Below, in pieces: positions 8,517 through 17,347 of a stretch of DNA of 64,000 nucleotides. Position 1 is the first letter of the stretch, and the number at the start of each line of letters is the position of its first letter. The position numbers and the translations under genes were made by a program. The stretch comes from Synechococcus sp. CC9605 (GTDB taxonomy: Bacteria; Cyanobacteriota; Cyanobacteriia; PCC-6307; Cyanobiaceae). A model generated the notes under the pieces. That model was not told where the DNA came from, did no database searches, and was given only the letters and a program-made list of their open reading frames with translations. The stretch lies in NCBI RefSeq assembly GCF_000012625.1, contig NC_007516.1, positions 2,418,001 through 2,482,000 on the forward strand. The letters are read 5' to 3'.

Positions 8517-9722
8517 ATGGCTGAGACCCTGTTCAAGGTGGATCTCACCAAGCCCATGGACCAGCAGGAGATGCCTGGTCACAACAGGTGGGACCCTGAC
8601 ATTCCTGCTGTTGCCTCAGTCAATCCAGACGACGTCTTCCGGATCGAGTGCAAGGACTGGACCGATGGACAGATCAAGGACAACGACGATCCGCAAGATA
8701 TTGCTGACGTCAATCTGGAGGTGGTTCACGTTCTGAGCGGTCCTATCTGGGTGAACGGTGCCCAGCCAGGCGACATCCTCGTCGTGGACATACTCGAGGT
8801 GGGAGCACTCAAGGGTGATGAATGGGGTTTCACTGGAATTTTCGCCAAAGAGAATGGCGGTGGTTTCCTCACCGATCATTTCCCCAAGGCAGCTAAAGCC
8901 ATCTGGGATCTGGAAGGTGTGTACACCGAATCACGCCACATCCCCGGTGTGCGGTTTGCGGGAATCACGCACCCAGGTTTGATCGGCTGCGCCCACTCCA
9001 TAGAACTGCTCAACGAGTGGAACCGCAGGGAAACAGAACTGGTCAACACCGCACCGGATCGCCGGACCTACGCCGCTGGCCTTTCCGGCAGTGATCCAGT
9101 GCTGGCTGCTCTACCCAACCCCCAATAGTGCCATTCTTGGCAATGTTGCAGCGGGTGATTCGACCGCATCGCCAATGAGGCCGCCCGCACCGTTCCGTCC
9201 CGGGAACATGGCGGCAACTGCGACATCAAGAACCTCACCAAAGGCACACGGATCTACTTTCCTGTGTATGTGGAAGGGGCAAAACTCTCCATGGGAGACA
9301 TCCACTTCTCCCAGGGTGATGGAGAAATCTCCTTCTGTGGTGCCATCGAGATGTCGGGCTATCTCGATCTGCATGTCGATTTGATCAAAGGAGGCATGGC
9401 CAAGTACGGGATGGTCAATCCCTTGTTCAAGACCAGCCCTGTGGAACCCCACTACAGCGACTACCTCGTCTTCGAGGGAATTTCTGTGGATGAATTCCAA
9501 GGCAAGCAGTACTACATGGATGTGCACATTGCATACCGTTGAGCCTGCTTGAATGCGATTGAGTACCTCAAGAAATTCGGCTACACCGGCGAACAGGCCT
9601 ATCTCCTCTTGAGTTGTGCACCTGTGGAAGGAAGGATCAGCGGCATTGTCGAAATCCCCAATGCTTGTTGCACATTGGCGTTGCCGACGTCCATCTTTGA
9701 CAAGGACATTCTTCCTTGCTGA
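8517..9722 (+). pseudogene. fmdA: fmdA acetamidase/formamidase pseudogene
   Basis: A nearly full-length FmdA/AmdA-family reading region of about 400 codons with three inactivating lesions. From the ATG at 8517 the protein reads normally to LAALPNPQ. A TAG at 9126-9128 then marks a +1 shift, because the conserved AILGNV continues one frame over at 9130-9159. A compensating -1 shift restores the frame at FDRIANEAARTVP (from 9159). An in-frame TGA at 9540-9542 replaces the arginine expected in AYRRACLNAIEYL, and the protein-like sequence continues to a TGA at 9720-9722. The intact enzyme would hydrolyse formamide or acetamide. Strong residual similarity implies recent loss. Sequencing error at three separate points seems unlikely. 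Confidence 0.85.
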
Positions 9723-9748
9723 GGGACAACCCTCCCAGCTCAACAGCA

Positions 9749-9783
9749 AAGGAGTTAATCCAACGATTGACTCCTTCTTTTTG
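9749..9783 (+). terminator. Rho-independent terminator after the fmdA pseudogene
   Basis: A 12-bp stem (AAGGAGTTAATC with GATTGACTCCTT, one T-G pair) with a CAAC loop is followed by CTTTTTTG. It lies 26 bases after the final stop of the pseudogene and 14 bases before fmdB, so it is well preserved although its gene is broken. Confidence 0.85.
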
Positions 9784-9797
9784 ATTCACTTGAGACA

Positions 9798-10073
9798 ATG
9801 CCCGTTTACGAATTCTCCTGTTCCACCAACGAATGCCCGACCTATGAAGTGTGGAGATCGATCTCAGATCGTGACACCAGCACGGAATGTCCAGAGTGCG
9901 GAAGTCAGGGACGGCGGCTGTTCAATCCACCAATGATGATCACAGGTGGCTTGCGATTGAAGACTGAGCGGAAAGAACCTCAACTCGTCACCAAAAAAGT
10001 ACGAGAAGCTTCCACCAAACCACGGCTTCAAGAAAGCACCGCACGACCTTGGATGCTAAATCGCGGTTGCTGA
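9798..10073 (+). CDS. fmdB: FmdB-family zinc-ribbon protein
   Basis: A 91-residue protein starting MPVYEFSC with paired cysteines (Cys8/Cys13 and the CPEC pair near 31-34) that form the FmdB-type zinc ribbon. The first pair is spaced by four residues instead of the usual two. FmdB proteins were named as putative regulators of formamidase expression, but the molecular role is not established. It directly follows the broken fmdA and is preceded by a terminator, so it probably has its own promoter. The C-terminal half is basic and low-complexity. Confidence 0.8.
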   Translation: MPVYEFSCSTNECPTYEVWRSISDRDTSTECPECGSQGRRLFNPPMMITGGLRLKTERKEPQLVTKKVREASTKPRLQESTARPWMLNRGC

Positions 10074-10102
10074 ACAATTGAAATCAAATCATACATAGCT
10101 TC

Positions 10103-10129
10103 CCGCAACCAATGTTGCGGAGGTTTTTT
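10103..10129 (+). terminator. Rho-independent terminator between fmdB and urtE
   Basis: A 7-bp stem CCGCAAC/GTTGCGG with a CAAT loop is followed by AGG and six T. It lies 29 bases after the fmdB stop, between convergent genes. On the opposite strand there is no T run, so it should act mainly on fmdB. Confidence 0.8.
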
Positions 10130-10138
10130 GGTCAAAAA

Positions 10139-10894
10139 TCAAACAGTCAGAAACTCCTGAATGACAGACTCGGACAAAGAGGACGTAGGGCCACTTGAGA
10201 CAATTCCACCACGCTGCATGGCGTAGTAGAAGTTAGATTGACGCACAAAATGGAGGTGCTGTTCCACCAACAAAACGCTGATCCCTGTCTCCTTGATGAT
10301 GCGTTGAACAGCCCTCTCAATATCCAGGATGATTGATGGCTGAATCCCCTCTGTAGGCTCATCAAGCAAAAGCAGCTTGGGCTTGCCAAGCAACGCACGA
10401 GCAATGGCGAGCTGCTGCTGTTGACCACCACTAAGATCACCACCACGACGATTCAGAAACTCTTCAAGAATAGGGAAGAGTTCGTAGATGAAAGGATCTA
10501 TATGGCGATTTTTGCCCATTCCACCAGGTAATGCTTCCATACCAAGCATCAAATTCTCACGAACTGTCAGACGCGGAATAATATCCCTACCTTGGGAAAC
10601 ATAGCCAATGCCATTACGTGCTCGGCGATATGGAGGTTGTTTAAGTAGCTGGGTTGACTCGTATTCAATAGACCCGCTTTTCTGTTGAAGCAGACCAATC
10701 AATGTTTTCAGGAACGTGGTTTTACCCACACCATTTCGACCGATCAGGCAGACCATTTCTCCCTGGGGAATTTGCAGATCGACATCCCTGAGAATGTGAC
10801 CTTCGCCATAGTAAACATTGACACCTGAAGCCTTAAGAATTAAGTCAGTAGAAGTTGGGTGCATGGTGGATGATTCAGGAATTTCAGTCGGCAT
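10139..10894 (-). CDS. urtE: urea ABC transporter ATP-binding protein UrtE
   Basis: An ATPase of the branched-chain amino acid/urea ABC class. Walker A is GRNGVGKTT (residues about 52-60 from the ATG at 10894), followed by a GGQQQQLAIARALL signature region and the LLLLDEPTEGIQPS Walker B/D-loop typical of UrtE. The usual family start lies near VNVYYGEGHIL, so the first 20 or so residues are an extension. An in-frame TTG at 10903 and ATG at 10864 are alternatives, and no Shine-Dalgarno sequence decides between them. It is the last gene of urtABCDE, about 20 bases after urtD. Short amides are a possible additional substrate given the amiF/fmd neighbours. Confidence 0.9.
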   Translation of the reverse strand: MPTEIPESSTMHPTSTDLILKASGVNVYYGEGHILRDVDLQIPQGEMVCLIGRNGVGKTTFLKTLIGLLQQKSGSIEYESTQLLKQPPYRRARNGIGYVSQGRDIIPRLTVRENLMLGMEALPGGMGKNRHIDPFIYELFPILEEFLNRRGGDLSGGQQQQLAIARALLGKPKLLLLDEPTEGIQPSIILDIERAVQRIIKETGISVLLVEQHLHFVRQSNFYYAMQRGGIVSSGPTSSLSESVIQEFLTV

Positions 10895-10915
10895 AAAATT
10901 CAATGAAAATAATAT

Positions 10916-11665
10916 TTAGTCATCATCAGATTCACCAAGATACACTTCAATAACACGGGGATCTGCCTTTACCTCCTCCAGCATCCCTTCCGTCAGTTTC
11001 TGTCCTTGATGAAGCACAGTAACAGGAGCACCAAGATCACGGATAAACTCCATGTCGTGTTCAATCACAACAACAGTGTGCTCGCCTGCAAGGGATTTGA
11101 TTAGATCTGCAGTTTTGGACGTTTCTTCATCCGTCAGACCAGCGACGGGTTCATCCAAAAGAATAATATCGGGAGACTGGGCAACTAACATGGAAATAGC
11201 AAGCCACTGCTTCTGACCGTGGGACAACGAACCCGCCTGCCACTTGGCATAAGGAGCAAGACCGACATACTCCATGATCTTAAAGACTTCGTCTTTGACT
11301 ACATCACTCAAAGTTTCAGTGAGGAGCGCGAAGGGATTCTTGTTAGGCGATGCCGTAAGCTCAAGATTACGCTGAACAGTCAAATTCTCCCAAACACGAG
11401 GAGTCTGGAACTTACGTCCGACGCCAAGGCGAGAAATCTTTTGCTCAGAGAGGCCGACGATGCTTTTGCCTCGGAGTGTCACATCCCCTTTTGTTGGACG
11501 GACTTTGCCAGTAATCACATCCAGGAAAGTTGTTTTACCGGCTCCATTTGGGCCGATAATCGAGCGAAGCTCGCCGGGGCGTAGCGAAAAGGAAAGATCT
11601 GTGAGGGCATAGAAGCCATCAAAACTGACGCTGACGTCGTCTAGATCAAGAATGGTTTGTGACAT
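10916..11665 (-). CDS. urtD: urea ABC transporter ATP-binding protein UrtD
   Basis: A 249-residue LivG-type ABC ATPase. Walker A GPNGAGKTT is at 38-46, the signature LSHGQ at 147-151, and IILLDEP at 167-173. The segment PVAGLTDEET is characteristic of UrtD. It pairs with UrtE to energise urea import. It sits 31 bases downstream of urtC on the same strand. Confidence 0.92.
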   Translation of the reverse strand: MSQTILDLDDVSVSFDGFYALTDLSFSLRPGELRSIIGPNGAGKTTFLDVITGKVRPTKGDVTLRGKSIVGLSEQKISRLGVGRKFQTPRVWENLTVQRNLELTASPNKNPFALLTETLSDVVKDEVFKIMEYVGLAPYAKWQAGSLSHGQKQWLAISMLVAQSPDIILLDEPVAGLTDEETSKTADLIKSLAGEHTVVVIEHDMEFIRDLGAPVTVLHQGQKLTEGMLEEVKADPRVIEVYLGESDDD

Positions 11666-11696
11666 AAGAAGACCTTCAGAGGAAGATTAGAGAGAT

Positions 11697-12845
11697 TTAG
11701 ACTGATGCAGACTCACTTTGAACTGACTCATCAAGGTCTAGCTTGGGATAAGTAGCAGTCTTCTTGGCTAGACCGAAGGCGGCAAGCATGGCTCGGAATC
11801 CACCTTTGGTGAACCAGCCGTAGATGCCATCAGGCATTAAAACAACAACGAACACAAAGAGTGCCCCCTGAACAAATAGCCACGCTTCTGGAAGTGCTTC
11901 ACTGACTAAACTCCTGAGGTAATTGACAATTACAGCGCCAAGAATTGGGCCTACGAGTGTACCTCTACCTCCAACAGCAACCCAAATAACCATTTCAATG
12001 GACATTGAAATAGACATGAATTGCGGAGAAACAATACCGGATTGAACCGTGTAAAGAGCGCCTGAAACACCTGCAAGACCGCCTGCCACAACAAAAACAA
12101 TCACCTTAAATGGAGTTGGATTAAATCCTGAAAAGCGAAGACGTGGTTCATCATCACGAATTCCAATAAGCGCATCACCAAAGCGACCAGAAGTAAGGTA
12201 TTTGCAAAGCAAAAATGCGAAGGGGAGAAGTATTAGCGTGATGCGGTAAAACAGTAATTGAGCATCGTCTGAACCAGCTTGCAGACCAAAAATTTCAGTG
12301 GTGCTGGTTTTAAGACCATTGGTTCCATTGACAAGTTTCTGCTGTCCATTAAAGAAGTGGTAAAAAACCATCAACGAAGCCTGGGTGATGATTGAGAAGT
12401 ACACACCCTTGATTCTGTTTCTAAAAATGAGGTAGCCAACGAGTCCTGCCACAATCGACGGGACAATAAAAATTGCAGCTATCGAAACAGGGAATGACCA
12501 GAAAGGTTCCCAAAAGAATGGCAACTGATCGACACCATAGTTTTCAAAGAATTTCGGCAATCCGTTGGCCCCAGTTGTAAAGTCATTTTTGGTGACCAGC
12601 AACAGGTGCATCGCGATGGCGTAACCACCGAGGGAGAAGAAAATCCCTTGACCCAGACTGAGCAAACCTGTATAGCCCCAAATGAGGTCAATACCAAGGG
12701 CAACAAAAGCGAGGGAAAAGTAGCGACCAAACAAATTTAATCGAAACTGTGAAAAACCAAATAGGTCTTTATCTGCCATAGCTGGCAATATGAAAAAGGC
12801 AAAAGCCAGGAGGATCCAGGGGATTAGGCGCTTAAAAAGTTTCAT
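11697..12845 (-). CDS. urtC: urea ABC transporter permease UrtC
   Basis: A 382-residue LivM-type permease with about ten hydrophobic segments. The family stretches DLIWGYTGLLSLGQGIFFSLGG, split around residues 52-73, and VAVGGRGTLVGPILGA are present. It follows urtB by 21 bases. With UrtB it should form the membrane channel of the importer. Confidence 0.9.
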   Translation of the reverse strand: MKLFKRLIPWILLAFAFFILPAMADKDLFGFSQFRLNLFGRYFSLAFVALGIDLIWGYTGLLSLGQGIFFSLGGYAIAMHLLLVTKNDFTTGANGLPKFFENYGVDQLPFFWEPFWSFPVSIAAIFIVPSIVAGLVGYLIFRNRIKGVYFSIITQASLMVFYHFFNGQQKLVNGTNGLKTSTTEIFGLQAGSDDAQLLFYRITLILLPFAFLLCKYLTSGRFGDALIGIRDDEPRLRFSGFNPTPFKVIVFVVAGGLAGVSGALYTVQSGIVSPQFMSISMSIEMVIWVAVGGRGTLVGPILGAVIVNYLRSLVSEALPEAWLFVQGALFVFVVVLMPDGIYGWFTKGGFRAMLAAFGLAKKTATYPKLDLDESVQSESASV

Positions 12846-12866
12846 TGAAAAGAAAATGCAAAGTCA

Positions 12867-14027
12867 TTAAGCATCAACTGATCGTCCCTTTTGAGGGAAC
12901 ATACCGGTTGGTTTGAACTGAAGGAAGGCAATAATAAAGATAAAGACGAGGACCAAGGACATACTTGTTGTTGCAAAGAACTCGGTTACCGCCTGCAAAC
13001 CTGAGGGCATATCTGGGAATGCAATTAAAAGAGAACCCGATCCAATGATGGACTGAATAATCCCCAACATCATGGATGCAATCACGGTTCCAACCAGGTT
13101 ACCAACGCCACCAAGAACAATCACCATGAAGCATGAGACGATGTAAGACGCCCCGAGGTTTGGACCTACAGAGCCCAGCAGGGTGATGGCACAACCAGCT
13201 ACACCAGCAAGACCCGATCCAATACCGAATGTAATGCTGTCAACGCTGTCGGTCGGAATACCAAGGCAGTTACTCATTTCACGGTTTTGTGTCACTGAGC
13301 GTATGCGAACGCCCCAGACACTTTTGGTCAGGAACCAGGCAACAGCTGCCAGCAAAAGTGCCGACAAGACAATAATGAAAATCCTGATGCCAGGCAGCTC
13401 TATTCCAGCAACCGAACCCCAGCTTCCCTGTAACCATTTGGGTGCCGTAACATCTATATTTCTAGGCCCGAACCAAGGATTGGAGAAAAAACGCCCAAAC
13501 GAAACGAAAATATTGATCGAAAAAATCCCCAGCACGCCTGCCAAAGCCCAAAAAGCTCCACCGAGATAATTTGAAAACGATGCTTGTTTCAAAGACATAG
13601 GCAAAAAGCGTTGGGCTAACCAGCCCAGCAGTGCCGTAACACCGATTCCCAGCACCATGGCCAGTGAAACACTGCGAACGAACTGAATCAGGACCAGGCT
13701 GACACCCCACGTAGCCAAAAGGGTTTCGAGGGGGCGCCCATACAACCTACGGATCAATGTGCGCTCCAATAAAACACCAACTAAGGCTGTTACCACGAAG
13801 GAAGCAACAAGTGCCACGATGTAATACAGCTCAAAAGCAGTTCCCCCAAGAGGGCGGAATATGTTTTGAACCACAAACGTAACGTAGGCGCCCAACATCA
13901 TAAATTCACCATGGGCGAGGTTAATCACACCCATCAATCCAAAGACGATGGCCAAGCCAGTCGCCGCAAGCAAAAGCACAGAACCGATGCTTAAGCCGTC
14001 AAGAATCTGTGAAAAAACTAGCTCCAT
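12867..14027 (-). CDS. urtB: urea ABC transporter permease UrtB
   Basis: A 386-residue LivH-type permease. The N-terminus MELVFSQILDGLSIGSVLLL and the motif GLMGVINLAHGEFMMLGAY identify the family. The middle region around 175-215 is long and polar, as is common in UrtB. It is separated from urtA by 73 bases that contain a strong terminator, so its expression may depend on read-through. Confidence 0.92.
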   Translation of the reverse strand: MELVFSQILDGLSIGSVLLLAATGLAIVFGLMGVINLAHGEFMMLGAYVTFVVQNIFRPLGGTAFELYYIVALVASFVVTALVGVLLERTLIRRLYGRPLETLLATWGVSLVLIQFVRSVSLAMVLGIGVTALLGWLAQRFLPMSLKQASFSNYLGGAFWALAGVLGIFSINIFVSFGRFFSNPWFGPRNIDVTAPKWLQGSWGSVAGIELPGIRIFIIVLSALLLAAVAWFLTKSVWGVRIRSVTQNREMSNCLGIPTDSVDSITFGIGSGLAGVAGCAITLLGSVGPNLGASYIVSCFMVIVLGGVGNLVGTVIASMMLGIIQSIIGSGSLLIAFPDMPSGLQAVTEFFATTSMSLVLVFIFIIAFLQFKPTGMFPQKGRSVDA

Positions 14028-14042
14028 GGTTTCATCGGATAA

Positions 14043-14074
14043 TAAAAAAGTGGATCAAACAAAGTTTGATCCAC
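14043..14074 (-). terminator. terminator/attenuator between urtA and urtB
   Basis: On the coding strand an 11-bp perfect stem (GTGGATCAAAC pairing with GTTTGATCCAC) with a 3-base loop is followed by TTTTTTATTA. It lies about 27 bases after the urtA stop. This is a classic intrinsic terminator inside the operon. It would let the binding protein accumulate above the membrane components. Confidence 0.9.
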
Positions 14075-14100
14075 CCTGGACTAAATTTCTGAATCAAGAA

Positions 14101-15399
14101 TCACATCTTGAACTTACCAGCGTCAGGACGATCCAGAGTCCAGTCGCAGGCGAATCCCTTGGTCTCAGGAACGTACTGGTTCCAAGTGATCGGAGCAACG
14201 GGATCTATGCTATCCCAAAGGATTTCAAACTGACCGTCAGCCTTGGCTTCACCGATGCGAACGGTTTGAGAGATATGGTGGTTGGGGTACATCTCGATCG
14301 GACCCTGAGGAGCATCCAACTTGATGCCAATCAGAGTGTCTCTGACAGCATCGAGATCCTCGTAGGTGCCAGCTTTTTCAACAGCAGCCTTCCAGAGGTA
14401 GACCATGTTGTAAGCCGATTCCATCGGGTCATTGGTCACCCGATCGTCGCCGTACATGTCAATGAAGGCCTCATTGAAAGTGTTGGACGCTTCAGTTCCG
14501 AGGGACATGAAGTAATTCCATGCCGCGTAGGTGCCACCGACGTAGTCAGGACCGATCTGGCGAATCTCTTCTTCCGCAATGGAGAAGGACATGATCGGAT
14601 ACTTGTCAGGAGTGATGCCAGCTGCCTTGAACTGCTTGAACAGAGCAACGTTGGAGTCTCCGTTCAGAGTGTTGATGATGATTCCACCATCGGGAAATTC
14701 CTTCTTGATCTTGGCGATGATCGGAGCAACCTCAGTGTTACCCAGGGGAATGTAGTCCTCACCAACAGTTACACCACCCAGGCTCTTGACCTGTTCTTTG
14801 ATGATGGTGTTTGCCGTACGGGGGTAAACGTAGTCAGAACCCACGAGGTAGACCTTCTTGCCGTACTTTTCGGCGAATTTTTCGAACAACCAGTCAACAG
14901 CGGGCTCTGCCTGCTGGTTGGGCACAGCGCCGGTGTAGAAGATGTTCTTGGAACACTCCTGACCTTCGTACTGAATCGGGTAGAAGAGGAAGTGATCCTT
15001 GGCTTCATAGACGGGCAGCATGGCCTTACGGCTAGCTGAGGTCCAGCCACCGAACACCACAGCAACCTTGTCGGCGTCGATCAGCTTCTGAGACTTCTCA
15101 GCGAAAGTGGGCCAATCAGAAGCCCCGTCTTCAGAAACGTAGGTGATCTTGTAGGACTTGTCGTCGATCTTGACGCCACCCGCATCATTGATCTCCTTGA
15201 TCGCCATCTCCTCAACCTCTTTGAGGGTGGTTTCAGAGATCGCCATGGTTCCACTCAGGGAGTGGAGAATGCCCACCTTGATTTCGCCGTCGAAATCGCC
15301 GCCGGCAGAGTCACCGCCGCCACCGCAAGCAGTCATGGTGACGCCAACAGCCGTTGCAGCGAAGCCAGCAAGGACTCGCTTTGAAAGTGAACTAGTCAT
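14101..15399 (-). CDS. urtA: urea ABC transporter substrate-binding protein UrtA
   Basis: A 432-residue periplasmic binding protein of the urea/short-chain amide class. The signal segment ends in MTAC (residues 22-25), an acceptable lipobox, followed by a glycine-rich linker, so it is probably a lipoprotein. The stretch KVGILHSLSGTMAISE and VFGGWTSASRKAMLPV are strongly UrtA/FmdD-like. It begins the urt operon, with an NtcA-type promoter directly upstream and a terminator directly downstream. Confidence 0.93.
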   Translation of the reverse strand: MTSSLSKRVLAGFAATAVGVTMTACGGGGDSAGGDFDGEIKVGILHSLSGTMAISETTLKEVEEMAIKEINDAGGVKIDDKSYKITYVSEDGASDWPTFAEKSQKLIDADKVAVVFGGWTSASRKAMLPVYEAKDHFLFYPIQYEGQECSKNIFYTGAVPNQQAEPAVDWLFEKFAEKYGKKVYLVGSDYVYPRTANTIIKEQVKSLGGVTVGEDYIPLGNTEVAPIIAKIKKEFPDGGIIINTLNGDSNVALFKQFKAAGITPDKYPIMSFSIAEEEIRQIGPDYVGGTYAAWNYFMSLGTEASNTFNEAFIDMYGDDRVTNDPMESAYNMVYLWKAAVEKAGTYEDLDAVRDTLIGIKLDAPQGPIEMYPNHHISQTVRIGEAKADGQFEILWDSIDPVAPITWNQYVPETKGFACDWTLDRPDAGKFKM

Positions 15400-15448
15400 T
15401 TCCCGAAAGACAAGCGAAGAGATAAGAACCGCCGAGGGGCGTTTTTAA

Positions 15449-15491
15449 AAGGTATGGAGGGCGAGAACTGCAGAAATGTATTCAATCGCAC
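15449..15491 (-). promoter_or_regulatory. NtcA-activated promoter of urtA
   Basis: Read toward urtA, GTG-N8-TAC (15491 to 15478) is followed by 23 bases and then TACCTT (15454 to 15449). This matches the class II NtcA layout GTA-N8-TAC, about 22 bases, TAN3T, with one substitution in the box. Predicted transcription would start near 15442, about 40 bases before the urtA ATG. NtcA control fits a urea importer. Confidence 0.65.
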
Positions 15492-15516
15492 CTTTTGTTG
15501 ATTCCAAGTTTTTTGA

Positions 15517-16122
15517 CTACGAATTTGGTAGTTGTTGCGACAAGAACGCCAACACCTGCTCCAGCCCTTCACCGCTGTGAAGGTTGGTGAAACACCACGG
15601 TCGGTCGCCACGCATCCGCCGGGTGTCCTGTTCCATCAGCGCAAGGTCAGCACCGACCTGTGGAGCAAGATCAATCTTGTTGATCACCAGCAGATCAGAG
15701 CGGGTGATGCCAGGCCCTCCCTTGCGGGGGATCTTGTCGCCAGCCGCCACATCAATCACGTAGATGCAGAGATCCACCAGTTCCGGGCTGAAGCTCGCCG
15801 CCAGGTTGTCGCCACCGCTTTCAACCAAAACAAGATCAAGTTCAGGGAATTGCGCCTCCAGCTCCGCCACGGCGGCTCTGTTGATCGAGCAGTCTTCGCG
15901 GATCGCCGTGTGAGGGCAACCACCGGTCTCTACGCCACGAATCCGCTCTGGATCCAGGGCACCAGCACGGGTGAGAAACTGGGCATCCTCCTGGGTGTAG
16001 ATGTCGTTGGTAACTACCGCAAGCTGGAGGTCGTCGCGCAAGCGGCGACAGAGCGCCTCCACCAATGCGGTTTTGCCGGATCCCACAGGACCCGCCACCC
16101 CAAGGCGCAGTTTGCTGCTCAT
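15517..16122 (-). CDS. ureG: urease accessory GTPase UreG
   Basis: A 201-residue SIMIBI GTPase that powers nickel insertion into urease. The P-loop GPVGSGKT is at 11-18, the metal-binding Cys69-Pro70-His71 motif lies in [11 protein letters not shown], and [10 protein letters not shown] and INKIDL follow. Its ATG overlaps the ureF stop by one base (TGATG). It is the last gene of ureEFG. Confidence 0.95.
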   Translation of the reverse strand: MSSKLRLGVAGPVGSGKTALVEALCRRLRDDLQLAVVTNDIYTQEDAQFLTRAGALDPERIRGVETGGCPHTAIREDCSINRAAVAELEAQFPELDLVLVESGGDNLAASFSPELVDLCIYVIDVAAGDKIPRKGGPGITRSDLLVINKIDLAPQVGADLALMEQDTRRMRGDRPWCFTNLHSGEGLEQVLAFLSQQLPNS

Positions 16123-16793
16123 CAGCTTCGAAACAGACGTGAATACAGCTCAGCATGGGCAAGCTGAGCCATGCCCGCACTCACACCACTGCTCCAGAGC
16201 TGCTGCGGATCGGCCACCTGAAGCAGCTGCGCTTGGGAAGCAATCAGCGGCAGCAGCCGCTGTTGCAGCACCTGCGCGCGGGAGGGACCCAACGGCAGCA
16301 GCCGCACCGAGGCACTGAGCTGATTGGCAACCCAGCCGTAGAGGTAGCCCTCCAGCATTTCTCCCGACGGAACCGACAAGCCAAGAGCAGCCCAGGCCCA
16401 GGCCGCTGGCCAGCTCAAGGCCACAGGTTCAGGAAGGTCCTGACCCATGTCCGACATCAACTGCAGCAACGACATCCCCATCTGACGCTGCTGGGCTCGC
16501 AGCTCCGCAGCCTCGCGGGTGGCCAACAGCCAACCATCCAGATCGATCAGACGCGCCTTGGCCGCCGCATCGGCCTGAGTGGTCCACCCCACCAAAGCCT
16601 CCGCCAGAGGCCTTAACGCAGCAGCTTCCAACCGCACCGCGCCCCGTTGCAGTTCAGCCTCCAACCAAGCCTGGATGGCCTGCTCATTGGCGATGGAACC
16701 CGCTTGAATCAACACCTCCAGGCCCTCTGAATAACTGAAGGCACCCACGGGCAGGGCCGGGCTGACCAGTTGCAGCAACGCAAGGGACGTCAT
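16122..16793 (-). CDS. ureF: urease accessory protein UreF
   Basis: A 223-residue all-helical chaperone that links UreG to the UreD/urease complex. The N-terminal pattern [21 protein letters not shown] is diagnostic. It overlaps ureE by four bases (ATGA) and ureG by one, indicating translational coupling within ureEFG. Confidence 0.93.
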   Translation of the reverse strand: MTSLALLQLVSPALPVGAFSYSEGLEVLIQAGSIANEQAIQAWLEAELQRGAVRLEAAALRPLAEALVGWTTQADAAAKARLIDLDGWLLATREAAELRAQQRQMGMSLLQLMSDMGQDLPEPVALSWPAAWAWAALGLSVPSGEMLEGYLYGWVANQLSASVRLLPLGPSRAQVLQQRLLPLIASQAQLLQVADPQQLWSSGVSAGMAQLAHAELYSRLFRS

Positions 16794-17239
16794 CCGTGCT
16801 GATGACCTCCGTAGGCACCCCCTTCAGGGGCAAATGGCTGCTGACAGCGGCTGACCGTCAATCCACGGCTTTCCAGCATCGTGGCGAGAACGGAATCCTC
16901 CGGCAGCAACAGCTCATGTTCATGCAGCTCCAGAGCGACATGGCGATTGCCCAGGTGATACGCCGCCTGCAACAGTTCAAGAGGATGCGAACCCTGCACC
17001 CGCATCAATGCTTGCGGAGCTGCAGTCACTTCCACAACAGTCGAACCGGACTGATCCCCCAGCAGATCACCAGGCTGCAGCGATCCCACACGGGGCAACT
17101 GCAACAGCACCGGACGACCGCAGGACGTGGTGCGACGGCCCCGCAGCACCGTCCGCTCTTCGGCCGTTAACGGCAACTGCAGGGTTGCCGTGGCACTGCT
17201 GTTCTGCAGGCGCTGCTCCAGCACGACCACCGCATCCAT
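16790..17239 (-). CDS. ureE: urease accessory nickel metallochaperone UreE
   Basis: A 149-residue UreE with the N-terminal beta domain (LPLTAEERTVLRGRRTT) and the metal-binding domain containing YHLGNRHVALEL. The C-terminus ends GGHQHG, a very short histidine tail compared with the long tails of enterobacterial UreE. The ATG at 17239 is chosen because GAGG lies eight bases upstream. An in-frame GTG at 17248 would overlap that site. Divergent from ureD. Confidence 0.92.
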   Translation of the reverse strand: MDAVVVLEQRLQNSSATATLQLPLTAEERTVLRGRRTTSCGRPVLLQLPRVGSLQPGDLLGDQSGSTVVEVTAAPQALMRVQGSHPLELLQAAYHLGNRHVALELHEHELLLPEDSVLATMLESRGLTVSRCQQPFAPEGGAYGGHQHG

Positions 17240-17347
17240 CAACAGCACCTCCTCTCCAGTTCCACAACGAAAGCGTGCCGATCAATCAGAAGCACTTTGG
17301 TGTGGATTACTACAGAGTCGAAGCCTGTGGCGGCGGAGCGTGAGGCC

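Noticed and set aside
17300-17313. GTG-N8-TAC before ureD as an NtcA box
   Set aside because: No TAN3T -10 at the right spacing in either direction; a box only 35 bases before the ATG leaves no room for a promoter.
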